From assembly GCA_018398765.1 (NCBI GenBank), contig JAHBMJ010001255.1, positions 1 to 26,103 on the forward strand: 26,103 bases of DNA. Direction: 5' to 3'. Under the pieces are notes generated by a model. The model saw only the letters and a list, made by a program, of their open reading frames with translations. It was not told the DNA's origin and did not search any database. A program made the translations under genes and the position numbers. Shown here piece by piece: positions 10,501 through 20,207 of the stretch. The stretch comes from Chromera velia. Taxonomy: Eukaryota; Sar; Chromeraceae. How positions within the stretch are numbered: position 1 is the first letter of the stretch; the number at the start of each line of letters is the position of its first letter.

Positions 10501-11825
10501 CAGAAGAGGCATTGAGAACTTCTTCTCCTTCCTCCTCCTCGTCTTCCTCCTACGAGGAGTCCGTGCGAGAAATGCAGAAAGCCGTGGAACTCCGACAGAT
10601 GGCGGATGATGCCTTCATGAATGCAATGCGATCGGCCGCCGCGGCCTCCTCTCACCATCGCCCTGTGCCTTTCCGGGGCCCTCAAAGTTTTTTTCCGCCT
10701 CCAGCCGGGGCCCTGGTCCCTCTTGAGGGCCCCACTCCGGTCCTACCCGGAGGCTCCTCAGAGGCACGCGTTCCCTCAGAAGACGGAAGCCAGGTGCCGC
10801 CATTTCCGATGATGTTTCCCCCATGGGGGTTTTTAAATCCGTACTTGATGGGGGGGCTAAATCCCTACGCCCAAGCGGCGTCCGTGGGCCCCGGCATGGC
10901 CCAATTTGCCCCGTCGACTATTCAAGGGCAAAACACAGTAGTACCGGGTCCCGGTCAGTTTCCGTTCGGTGGCACCTCCGGTGGAGGCCCACACGTGAGT
11001 CCATCGTCGGACGAGCGCGCGCGAGAGAGGGAGGCGTTGGAGCAGTTGCTGCAGAGCATGACGTCAGCAGGCGGGGCGTCAGCAGATGGCCTCAGTGCGG
11101 AGGTCCCCGAAGACCCGTTTTTACAATTTCTTGTCGGGGGGCCGCCTGGATTGGCAGTCCCCTCAGCAGCAGGAGCGGGAGGGAGCCCTCAGGAGGGCGG
11201 GAAGGGGGCGAGTCAGAAAGAACGGCAGCAGAGTCACACAGCAGCGGAGGAGGTGAAGGTAGGAGGAGGGAAAAGCCCAATGGAGGCAGCAGGGGACGGA
11301 CGGTGGCTGTCTCCTTTTGGGTGCCCTCCCCTTTTTCCCCTCCCGCCCCCCTTTCTATTGGGTGGTGGCGGTCAAGGGGGCTCTTTGGAATCTCTAGAAG
11401 TCCCCCCCGCCCCCGTCGGTTGGCCCTCCCAATCCCTCCCATCTGATGCTGTTGCATCATCGAGGGGAACACCTGCGAGTGCAGTATTTGGAGACTTGTA
11501 CAGAAATGGAGGGGGTAATTTGAGAGAGAGAGAAAAGGAAATGCAGTCGGAGTCCAACATGGGGAGTCCGTTTCAAGTTGGAGGGATGAGCTTTGATGAG
11601 AATTTTCCTTTTCCCTCTCCTTCTCTTCCCTCCTGGTTTACCCCTTCCTCTGCTGGTGTGCGTTGGAGCTCCTCTTCTTCTTCTGCTGCTGCAGAACACC
11701 CTAATTCCTCTTCCGCTTCCGTTCATGGGAACGGTTTCCTTCCTTTGTCAGCTGAAGAGCCTCCGATGCCACAAAGTTCAGAGGTTCAAAAGAGGGCAGA
11801 AGAGAGCAGAGAAGATAAGGAGTGA
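5533..11825 (+). CDS. RMD1/DUF155-family protein with plastid presequence and long C-terminal extension, 11 exons
   Basis: Inferred exons: 5533-5866, 5946-5987, 6332-6405, 6524-6644, 6969-7043, 7532-7602, 7935-8080, 8293-8551, 9182-9302, 9461-9570, 9858-11825. All phases join to 1106 codons and TGA. Residues 1-31 are a hydrophobic signal peptide, followed by F32 and an Arg/Ser-rich stretch, as in bipartite presequences for complex plastids. The DUF155 domain runs from about 106 ('KVYSVCLGGGLDLERLA') to 374. It includes 'DVFFFRFGCVVTWGLSEKEQ', 'RLAYSYSLAQ|STKLAVFE', 'RRVPENLAKDG', 'DILDIPEILWEFDEWDVLYE' and a hydrophobic helix 'VVISLLSLELFVAIL'. Exons 9-10 add a second hydrophobic segment ('GWFLLGGAVAAAAGPPLL'). 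Exon 11 is 655 codons of Ser/Gly/Pro/Glu-rich, probably disordered sequence. Yeast Rmd1 and plant RRG-type relatives are organelle or membrane associated, and their biochemical activity is unknown. Exons 1-8 are well supported. The link from exon 8 to 9 and the unusual tail are less certain. Confidence 0.82.
6229..6354 (+). repeat. Duplicated 3' splice site with palindromic spacer (copy 1 of 3 such loci)
   Basis: Direct repeats of 40 bp at 6229-6268 and 6315-6354 (two mismatches) each carry an acceptor (TTGCAG) plus the start of exon 3. The 46-bp spacer holds a perfect 15-bp inverted repeat, ATCTTCTAGAATAAT at 6269-6283 and its complement at 6299-6313, with a 15-nt loop. Using the first acceptor would reach an in-frame TAG inside the left arm, so the second (exon from 6332) is taken as functional. 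Confidence 0.9.
6929..6966 (+). repeat. (TG)n tract before the exon 5 acceptor
   Basis: About 17 TG units lie directly before the GCAG acceptor at 6965-6968 of the RMD1-type gene, in place of an ordinary polypyrimidine tract. A shorter (TG)n stands in the same position before exon 6 (about 7510-7528). Confidence 0.9.
7841..7972 (+). repeat. Duplicated 3' splice site with AT-rich palindromic spacer (copy 2 of 3)
   Basis: Perfect 48-bp direct repeats at 7841-7888 and 7925-7972 each hold TTGCATGCAG and the first 38 nt of exon 7. The 36-bp spacer is almost all A/T and contains a 7-bp inverted repeat, AAATACA (7891-7897) and TGTATTT (7902-7908). The offset is 84 bp and the frame stays open through the spacer, so use of the first acceptor would insert 28 codons in frame and duplicate 'STKLAVFEDIVG'. 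Confidence 0.92.
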
Positions 11826-12989
11826 ACAGACGGGTAAGGGGGTAATGCAAATTTCAGATCGACTGATCACTCGTCTTTTCTGTCTTCGCTTCGAATGCGA
11901 AGACTGGCGTCAAAAAGGAGGGAGGGATCGATCGACGAGCAGATGCTCTCCCCTGTGCATTGATTATAGTTTCAGCAGCCTCCTTCTTTCCGCTCGGACA
12001 CGAAGTTGATTCACGTCGTCAAGCACAGCTCAGGTCTTATGGGAGGGAGGCAAGAGAGAATTTCGAAGAGAGCCCCGAGAGAGAGGGGGGGGGGGAGAGA
12101 GAGAGCGAGAGAGCGAGAAAAAGAGAGAGAGAGAGAGAGAGGTGGCGGGGATGTTCGAGAGACGGCCCAAAGAGGAATGGCACACCGTCTCTTTTGCTGA
12201 GATGAAGAAGGAAAAAATAGTCTGAAATACATTCGCTAACTTGAATGGTGGAAACCTTCACTGCACTGCATGAGTAAGAATGGCCTTCTGTGCTTGTGTG
12301 TCCCATTTGGGGTTCTGCCTGACCGCTTCGATTAGATTTCTCGCGAGACGCGACTCCAACAAATGTCTGTAGTAACGCTTGATGTCAGACCACAGTCTTT
12401 GGAGGAATCCGGGACAACTTTGAGTGTCACCCGATTCTGCAGTGAGGTGAGGAGGTGCGGTCCTTCTGTCCCTCGTATGCCCTTCCAGTAGTGCTCCTGT
12501 AGTGAAGTTGCTTCCACCCGTTTTTCCTGAAGATCTCTTTTCACCCAAATACATCAGCTGAGGTGCTAGTACTATAACCAGTGAAAACCAGTGTTTAAAG
12601 TTTAAACCATTCAGCTGGGTAGCCATAATGACTCAGAAGACTTTAGACTGAAAAACAATATTATTGATGTATAGTAATCTAAACAGCTAGTATGATGCGT
12701 GTATACAGCCTCAGTTACTAAAATTAAAAATGATCTTAACATTTTTGAAATAAATTTTAGAGGCACTGTGGCACACTGCTCCCTTTACTTATACATCGTG
12801 ATACTAAGGATTAAAAATTAATATTCAAATTATCTAACTTTAACTTTGAGTCAAAAAATAAGAATAATAAGACGAGATAGGACTATAACAAATATAGACT
12901 AGAGGATAGAGTAGTTTTTTCTAAAGATGAATTAAAATTTCTAGGGGTATTACAGCAAACAAAAAAAATAATTAAAGCCAATTCTGGCT
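11826..12989. other. 3' flank of RMD1-type gene and AT-rich spacer
   Basis: About 11826-12230 is likely 3' UTR and flank, with a (GA)n run near 12085-12142. A reverse-strand open frame at 12258-12626 encodes 122 residues ending in a helical, Arg-rich segment ('LWSDIKRYYRHLLESRLARN'). I do not recognise it and cannot show that it is a gene. From about 12640 base composition becomes strongly AT-rich and nothing else is seen. Confidence 0.45.
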
Positions 12990-13617
12990 TACCCTGCACG
13001 CAGCCAGGATTTTGTGGGATTTCAGCCCAGGATTTTAGCGGATTTTACGGGATTTTGGCCAGGATTTTAGCGGATTTTAGCGGATTTTGCCCAGGATTCT
13101 GCCGGACTCTTAACGTTAAAAATATAATCCCTACACCTAGGATTTTAGGATTTTAGAATATAAAATCCTGGAAGAAAGCTAAAATCCTAGCCTCTTCCTA
13201 GGATTTTACGGGATTATACGGGATTATACGGGATTTTACGGGATTTTAAAGAAATGAATAAAATCAAATTCAAAGATGAATGACACACTTCAAGGCTGTA
13301 CAGAAGGGATAACCGGCATCGATTGTGATCGACTTTTATTTCATTGTTTTTGTTTATGTTAAAATCCCGTAAAATCCCGTATAATTCCGTAAAATTCCAT
13401 AAAATCCTGGCATTCATTTCTAAAATCCTAGGATCCAGGATTTTAGTCTTTATAATCCTTAGAGCCAGGATTTTAAATTCTAAAATCTTGGAGAAATAGT
13501 TCGGCAGAATCTTGGGCAAAATCCGCCTAAATCCGCTATAATCTTAGCCAAAATCCCGTAAAATCCGCTAAAATCCTGGGCTAAAATCCCGCAAAATCCT
13601 AGCTACCTGCAGGGTAC
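12990..13617. mobile_element. Fold-back/MITE-like element with long inverted arms
   Basis: The left end TACCCTGCA at 12990 and the right end TGCAGGGTA ending at 13617 are perfect inverses. Inside, the first about 270 bp and the reverse complement of the last about 260 bp align with moderate divergence. Both are made of GGATTTTAGC and ACGGGATTTT units. No coding frame is present. Flanking target duplication is not clear. This is a non-autonomous palindromic element. Confidence 0.8.
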
Positions 13618-13936
13618 TATTTTGTTTTTTTACTGATGATGTTAAGTGACAAACTAGGTGATAAACACATCTATAAACCAGGGCGATATGACATATTCGG
13701 ACATGATCATATGAGAGGTGATATATAAGTCTCATATTCGGTTCCATATCACCCATGCATATCACGGATATGGGGATATAGAGCGATATGAGTATCTGAT
13801 ATGGGGATATGACGTAATATGGTCATATCTAATAGTTGGCAACTGTTGTTTGGTGATGTTTGCGTGTTACGTAACTGTTGTTTGGGTGTTGCACAACTGT
13901 TGCTTAGCTGCCAGTGTTGCTAGCTAGATCTAAAAA
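13618..13936. repeat. GATATG-rich, partly palindromic spacer
   Basis: Bases about 13680-13830 contain many GATATG, CATATC and GGATATGGGGATAT words, with imperfect inverted symmetry between the two ends (GATATGACATATT against the complement of AATATGGTCATATC). It may be another small degenerate fold-back repeat. No gene is seen. Confidence 0.5.
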
Positions 13937-14036
13937 AAAAAAAATAATTAAAGCTAATTCTGGTTTACTTTTTTTTTTAACTACTATGATACGCCTAGTA
14001 GTCAGGCCATAAATGAAGGAACGAAAAGAAAGTTGA

Positions 14037-14420
14037 AGAAAGGTAGAGGAGACAGCAGCGGAGGAAAAGGAAAAGAAAAGGGAAGTGAGAAAGGGGCAGA
14101 GAGATGGAGATGCGAAGTGTGAGGCATGTGGACGAACGTTTTCCACCCCCCGGGGGCTTTGCATTCACACAAGCAAAGCACACAAGGACCTTGCCCCCAG
14201 ACAGCCAGAGCAGCCGAAGAAGGCAGTCAAAGAAAAGAAGGGAAGCTGGGTTCAGGGCTGTCAGGTGAAGGAAATTCTTAGGAAGTACAAGCAGGGAAGA
14301 GGATGGCGTTATGAGGTGGCATGGCATGGCTAGCAGTCAACATCACATGAAGCAGCCTCGCTCATACGCAAGCACGCCCTGCCAGAAGTGGAAGAGTTTG
14401 AGAAAAAATGTAGCTGTTAA
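14037..14420 (+). pseudogene. Retroelement fragment: C2H2 zinc finger plus chromodomain, interrupted by TAG
   Basis: One reading frame runs from after a stop at 14034-14036 to TAA at 14418-14420. It encodes a basic Glu/Lys leader, a C2H2 finger 'CEACGRTFSTPRGLCIHTSKAH' (first 20 shown across 14118-14183) and a chromodomain-like segment 'VKEILRKYKQGRGWRYEVAW'. A TAG at 14331-14333 falls right after the conserved Trp-His-Gly. The same frame then continues with a typical chromodomain end helix ('EAASLIRKHALPEVEEFEKK'). Fingers of this type and chromodomains occur in retrotransposon proteins. The TGATGATGATGATGA run at about 14533-14547 could be a retroelement tail. It is probably a 5'-truncated, decayed copy. 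Confidence 0.65.
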
Positions 14421-15797
14421 GCTATTTGCCAAAGGTTGTGAAATAAAGGTCCATCATTTAATAATCTGCCTTATGTGTTGTGACTTGCCGAATGCTAGAC
14501 GCCTATTATGGGCCGATAGCGATGGCGTATGATGATGATGATGACTCAACTATGGGCATTTCTTCTTTTGTTTTGTTTCGAGCGGTTCCGAGTCCCTCTC
14601 TTTCCTTTATTTTATTACTTCTGCTTTGTTCGGATTCACCCCAGGGCCCCCTCTGCCTCTCCCTAACTTTCCCTTTTTTTCCCTTTTTATCCGTTTATGG
14701 CCCCATTGTTTCTCTCAGTTAGAGCTTTTACTTTTTCCATAACCGTATCCCTTTTTGTGTTTCAAATTTGGTAGAAATGAAAGAAATTCAATTTGGGGAA
14801 AAGATCAAAAGAAGCGTTGAGGGAAAGAAATCAGAGAGAGGATGAAAGAGAGAAAAGAGCTTTTTGACAGATAGTTAAACTTCTCTTCTTTCAAAATCTC
14901 TTTCTTCTTTTCCTTCTTCTGTCGTCTACTTTCCTTTCTTTCCTTTTCATTTCTTTTCCTTCTTTCTCCTCTTCTTTTCCTTTTCTCACCTCTTTCTCCT
15001 CTCGCAGTGTAGTCTTCTCCTCTTTTCTCCATAATATACCGTGATCCAATGGCGTGTCCTGTTTAAAAGGTTTCAGTGACAATCCAACGATTCGACTTCT
15101 CCTTTATTCATTCTGTATCTAACCTTCCTTCTTCCTTTCTACTTGTTGAATCTTTTTCTTTTGTTCTTTCCGTCTTCTCTTTCCCTCCTTTTGTGTTTTT
15201 ATGTATATGCACCGTCAAACATGCATGCAGAGACACTGAGTTATGCATACATACATGAAAGTATCACTAAATCCAACTCGTTCTGACGGACCGGAACCTT
15301 TTTGCACACAATATCAGAGCAAACCATTCGAACGTAGACGGACGTCTCCATAAAGCCGCGATGGAAAGCTTTGAACAGTTACTTTTTGAAGCATGTACAC
15401 CTACTAAAAATGAATGTTCATGTTCTAACTGTTTGTGGAAAAGGTAGAAATTTATGGCACTTCTACCTGACAGTGTCTGTACGTGTGGCATGTCAGTGCT
15501 TCCATACTCTTTGTCACTGAATTTTGTTTGTTAAACTTTGTCTTGAATATGAGGACGTTCAACTTGGTATCTGAACCTCTCACATCTACTTGCATTAGTG
15601 AAAATCTATTGGGAGACCCCCTTTTTGTCTTAAAGTAAACTGAAGGAATTTGTTGAAGTGACTGTCTACATGAGTGAAAAGAAGTTTAACTTAACGAAAG
15701 CAAACGACGGAACTGTGTGAAGATAAGCCGATATACCAATCGAGCTGCACCTCCAAAAATTTTTGTGCTTTGAGCATGCTTCAGGACATCAATCGCA
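14421..15797. other. Non-coding spacer, pyrimidine-rich
   Basis: No gene is recognised. Bases 14421-14550 look like the 3' tail of the preceding retroelement fragment. About 14590-15200 is C/T-rich with TTTC and TTCC words, so reverse-strand open frames there are Lys/Glu/Arg low complexity. Bases 15240-15797 show nothing identifiable. Confidence 0.5.
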
Positions 15798-16022
15798 TGG
15801 ACTCAGACCTTAGCCGATTTGTCTGGGATTTTTGGCACTGATCCCAAAGTTATGGGGGTCAGGGACCCCAAAATAACCTTAAACAGCCACTTTTAAAATT
15901 GTTTCTAATGAGTTCCTAATTAACCACATATCAACCCTTAAAAACACTTTAATAAGCCTCCAATATGTCATTTGCACAGATCTCGAAGTTAGTCCAGACA
16001 AATCGGCTAAGGTCTGAGTCCA
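15798..16022. mobile_element. MITE-like element with perfect 29-bp inverted repeats
   Basis: The 29-bp sequence starting TGGACTCAGACCTTAGCCGA at 15798-15826 recurs as its exact reverse complement at 15994-16022. The 167-bp interior is non-coding and includes a GGGTCAGGGACCCC palindrome. The outer flanks also keep partial similarity (ATCGC words), so the true ends may lie a few bases further out. A small non-autonomous DNA transposon is the simplest reading. Confidence 0.75.
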
Positions 16023-16514
16023 CGCGAGCGATCTCCGTGGTGTGTTCACAGGTCTGCATGACTGGATATTGAGTCTCGGTGCGAACCGAGTGGGAGATAG
16101 CCATACAAGTGGTGCTTATGTGCCGTCCCTGACCCTGTTCATTCCTCAACCTGCTTTGACATATACTTTTGTCCTCCTTCATCCTTTTTGTGATCGTGAA
16201 CGTTTTCCCATTCAAAAATGAAAAAACTATTAGGCTAGTAAAATCTTAATTAAAATCATAACTCGAATCACTGGCAGTCATAACTAAAAATCGGTATAGA
16301 CTACAATATAGCTAGGCTCCGTATATGTAAAAAATAAATAAATAAATTCAGGTCAAAACCTGAATCATTTTTTTTATTTTTGTACATCAGCTGGGCTGTA
16401 CCACGTGAGCTTCGAACTTGAAGTCACGGTGTTTACTTCAAAAAAGAAAATAAATAAATAAAAAGTAAAAGTGGTTTTAGCACAAAAAAAAATGTTTTTT
16501 TTATTGTTTTACGA
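16023..16514. other. AT-rich spacer with a short hairpin
   Basis: No gene is seen. A small palindrome ATTCAGGT-CAAA-ACCTGAAT lies near 16347-16366 between A-rich TAAA repeats and a T run. The A-rich sequence continues up to the start of the reverse transcriptase remnant. Confidence 0.5.
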
Positions 16515-19244
16515 ATGGAAAGAATCATAAGTCAGCTGGCAGAGAAAGGAGGAGAATGGAAGGTATGGAACCAGCTGAGCAAAAAAAAAGAGGTAAGAAA
16601 AGAAGATATACTGACTGAAGAAGAGATAGCAAGAGGGTGGGAAAAACAGTGGAAGAAAAATGAAAACGAAGACGTAGAGGAAGAAATCATGAAAACCGTC
16701 TCACGTATCAGATTCTTCAAAGCACTGACAGAAGCAAAAGAATGGAGGATAGACACAAAGAAGGTATATGAAGGATTAAAAAAGAATGGAAACCCCAAGA
16801 AAGCGGCAGGGAAAGATGGCATGCCTCCGGGTGTGCATGGTGCAATGGCAAAGTCGGCAACAGTAGTCGAGTGTTACCATGGATTAATAAATGTGTGTGC
16901 TCGTTTCGCATGGTGGCCGTCTGGATAGAATGATCTCGTGATCTCCGCACTTCCCAAACCAGGGAAGCCGCAGAGCATTCAAAAAGGATGGAGACCAATC
17001 CACTTAGACTCAGCCGATGCGAAATGGGGGGAGTTGTACATGAGGGATGCGGTAGAGACCGAGGGAAGGGAGAAACGAAACCATGTATAGTTCGCCTACA
17101 GTAAAGGGGTAGGAACCTTGAATACAATTTTTCTTTTGCTTCAATCGATCGCTCGTCTCGAGATTCTTTTTGTTTCTTTTATTGATTTCACAAGTGTATT
17201 TGATGAAGCATCTCACAGTAGAATGCCTGAACAGTTGAGAAAGCACGAGGTACGGGAAGAGACCATTAAGTGGGTATGTGAGTCGCTGTGAAATATCAGA
17301 ACAAGGGTGAAGGGGAGTGATTTCTGGTTTTAGGAAGAAAAGGGGTTAAAGTAGGGAGGTCCGGCAGGACCTTCTTTGTTTAAGGGATATACAAATGATA
17401 TGCCAGCACTGCCAGACATTGGGAGGAGGGCAGGCCTCACCGGGAGGGGTCCCAAGCTCCAGAAAGGCCCCGAGGGTGTGCAAAAGAACTTCCCTGTCGG
17501 GCTTTTTACTGACGACACGTACCTTTAATCGATAGAGGCAGAGGAGATGGAGAGGCTTCTGAAGGCACTGGAGGAGTATGCAAGGCCTTTGAAGCTCCTT
17601 CTGTCAGATAAGTCAAGAATAATGAAGTTTAGACAGAAAACGGGGGAGAGAAGAAAGCGATTCACATTGGGTGGGGCGGAGTTAGTTCAGGCAAACAAAT
17701 ATCCGTACCTGGGCCTTCTTTTAACAGAAGATTACTCCACAGATGTAATGATGAGAGAGAGAATGATTAAGGCAGAAAGATTCTTTTTTGCATTGAAAAG
17801 TAAGATCAGTGCAGGAGGAGAGATCCCACCCGCAACTTATTTTCAATGGTTCAGGCAGACAGTGTGTGCAGTTTGGTCATACGGCTGCGAAGTACATTCA
17901 CACTCGCAGGAAGTGTTTGTAGAGTTTGACAGACTGCAAAGAAGATTCATTCGATGGGTGCTGCAACTGAGAGAGAAAGAAAGCATACTCACCACTTTCC
18001 TTGAGGCAGGCCTTCTTTCTATCGATCTGGTGGTTGCACAGAGAACCCTGATGTGGACAAGGAAGGTAATCCAAAAAGGAAGAGACACACTGACAGGCCA
18101 TGCACTCATTCAATCATTGCAGGAAAGAGTCGATTCAGAACTGAGAAGAAGGAAGCTTCACCCTTTTCACTTTTTCCCCTACTTGAAGAAATGTGTCGAA
18201 ACACTTTTTACAGAGATAAGAAGCCATCCCTTCCAGATAGGAAGAGAACCAGAAGCTGCAAGCAGACAACCTTCCTTTGAGAGAAGAGACAGAATAGTAA
18301 GGTGGATAGAAGTGCTAAAAAAAGAAAAAATTATAAAGAGGAAAAAGGAAGTATTTGCAGAGAGAGTTGAGAGGTCAGTGTAGAAAAGAGGAAGGGCCGA
18401 GAAGGGAGAGCTGAGAGAAGGCATCATGCATCCTATCTATGCATCTCTATGCAACAGAAATCGCCTAAATCTGTGGCTTCACAACAGCAAGAATAGAAAA
18501 GATACAGACAGGAGCATTTCATAAGATAGAGATAAGATAGGGAGAACTCCCGTCTGCTATACAAAGATAGCTCCCTGGCCTGTCCATAGAAGAAGGGCTG
18601 CATTTCGGGTAGAAGAGAGAAACTTAGAGGTAAACAGGGGGAAGTTCTCAACAAAAGGAGACAGAGGGACCCCATTAACAGAAAAGAAATGCATGGTTTG
18701 CTCTGACCTGCTTGACATTCAAGCAGTCGAAGATGAAATCCATGTGCTGACTGAATGCCCTCTGCATGATGGAGAGAGGGCAGGCTGCTTGCAAGCTTTG
18801 ATGACACATTGGAGTTCGGTGAAAGGGAGAGAGGAGAGAGCTGCAAATAGCAACAGATGGAAAGTGGGAGGGGAAGAGAAGGTAGACAAGATCGCTCTAT
18901 TCTTTTTTCTTTTGAATGAGGCCGACAAGAATGTTGATACCTTTTTGAAAGACATCATGATGAAAAGACAGGTAGTGAAAGAATGGAAAAGAAAAAAGGG
19001 AGACAATTTGAGTCAAGCTTTAGGAAGAGAGTTAGATAGGCTGCATCAGGAGACTTGGAAAAGTGAAAAAGAAAGAGAGCAAAGAATTAAAGAGTATGAA
19101 AGGGTGTGGAGTGATACAAAGAAAGCAAAAGAGGAGGGAAAAAGGAGGAGGATGGGATGTTGGGAGGTTTTGGAACTCGCTTCGAGCCGTTCATCTACAA
19201 TTCTGGGATCGTTCCCTTTCAAACCCTGCTTTGGAATGGAGTAA
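16515..19244 (+). pseudogene. LINE-like (non-LTR) reverse transcriptase pseudogene
   Basis: One frame can be followed over about 2.7 kb. It shows finger and palm features ('KKAAGKDGMPPGVHGAM', 'VISALPKPGKPQ', 'FAYSKGVGTLNT', 'FIDFTSVFD'), a 'GGPAGPSLFKGYTNDMPAL' block, the catalytic-type 'GLFTDDTYL' (about 17499-17525), then 'KYPYLGLLLTEDYS' and a thumb region. A C-terminal Cys/His motif follows ('CMVCSDL...EDEIHVLTECPL'), as in many non-LTR elements. In-frame stops at 16926, 17088, 17289, 17331, 17352, 17526, 18381 and 18522 break it, with no frameshift seen. No endonuclease domain is visible upstream, so the copy is probably 5'-truncated. The exact 3' end is uncertain. Confidence 0.85.
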
Positions 19245-19529
19245 GCCCTCTCGCATACATACGCAGGTGATTGACTGTTCAATGTGATCCGTTTGCGGCA
19301 CAAGCAAGACCTGTGCGGGCCGGCCAGGGAGGTCTGATGCGTTTAGACGCTTTCCCTGGAAGCCGTACGTCGGATATTCGGCATTAGGGTGGGAGGCCAA
19401 TCCTCCGGACATTAATCCTAATCCTAATCCTAATAGATTACTTGCTTATGCGGTGGCCCGATCCTTGGTTATATCCCCTCTGGCTTTGAACCTGCTTGAA
19501 TATTATATACCCAATATTAAATTCCTATA
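19245..19529. other. 3' flank of the retroelement
   Basis: No gene is seen. CCTAAT is repeated about three times at 19413-19432, a short telomere-like or tail-like run. It may be part of the retroelement end. Confidence 0.4.
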
Positions 19530-19835
19530 TACCCTACAAAAAAACATGGAAACCGTAGGGAAAACTGTGGGAAATTGATGGGAAATCCTCGTGAAATCCG
19601 AGAGAAATCTAAGTTTAAATTTAGGGAAATCCACGGGAAATTGATGGGGAATCTAACGTGGGAAATGAATGGAAAAATGATAGGAAATTGATGGAAATCC
19701 TAGGGAAATCATGCAGTGGGAAATCTCTGGGAAATTTCAGCCTAGATTTCCCATCAATTTCCCTCGGATTTCACTAAGATTTCCTATCAATTTCCCATAG
19801 TTTTCGCTATGATTTCCATATTTTTTTGTAAGGTA
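19530..19835. mobile_element. Second fold-back/MITE-like element (GGGAAAT-rich)
   Basis: The ends are inverted repeats of 29 bp with four transitions: TACCCTACAAAAAAACATGG at 19530 and its counterpart ending TTGTAAGGTA at 19835. The interior is rich in GGGAAATTGATGGGAAATC units on the left and their complements on the right. The terminal TACCCT(A/G)CA matches the element at 12990-13617, so they may be related families. No target duplication is obvious and there is no coding frame. Confidence 0.75.
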
Positions 19836-20043
19836 GTCATAGGTAGTCACATTTCATAAACATCGGTAGAAACACCGGCCCCTGGGTCTAGCACCGGGTA
19901 CTAGACCAGCCGGGTACAGAGATTGCTAGAGCATGACCTGGGTTGGCCAGAGCCAAAGAGGTCGGCTCACCGGCTTTTACGACTTCAATCTAATTCAAAA
20001 AAGAGATCGCTAGAAAGATTGTCACTTTGAGTGTACGTACATC

Positions 20044-20088
20044 GTGTGTGTGTGTGTGTGTGTCTGTGTGCATGTGTGTGTGTGTGTG

Positions 20089-20156
<68 letters not shown>

Positions 20157-20167
20157 CGCGCGCGCGC
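20044..20167. repeat. Long (GT)n followed by (GC)n
   Basis: About 120 bp of almost pure alternating TG with rare CATG interruptions, ending in GCGCGCGCGCGCGC. It lies about 40 bp beyond the stop codon of the PfkB-family kinase. Alternating GT/GC is the classic type of sequence able to adopt left-handed Z-DNA. Confidence 0.95.
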
Positions 20168-20207
20168 AACAATAGACGCAACTTAAACGAACCACTCGGT
20201 CATGAAG

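Larger units (their letters stand above)
12961..13968. repeat. 32-bp direct repeats bracketing a repeat-rich block
   Basis: Near-identical 32-bp copies (A-run, then TAATTAAAGCCAATTCTGG, then CTTAC in the first copy) lie at 12961-12992 and 13937-13968, differing at two C/T positions. They enclose the fold-back element at 12990-13617 and a GATATG-rich segment at about 13680-13830. They could be remnants of a tandem duplication, a composite insertion or short terminal repeats. Confidence 0.7.

Noticed and set aside
14805-15082. Reverse-strand Lys/Glu/Arg-rich open frames
   Set aside because: Low-complexity translation of a C/T-rich tract with no recognisable domain.
19408-19435. CCTAAT repeats as a telomere or CRISPR-like array
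   Set aside because: Only about three units, no spacers, and internal to the contig next to a retroelement end.
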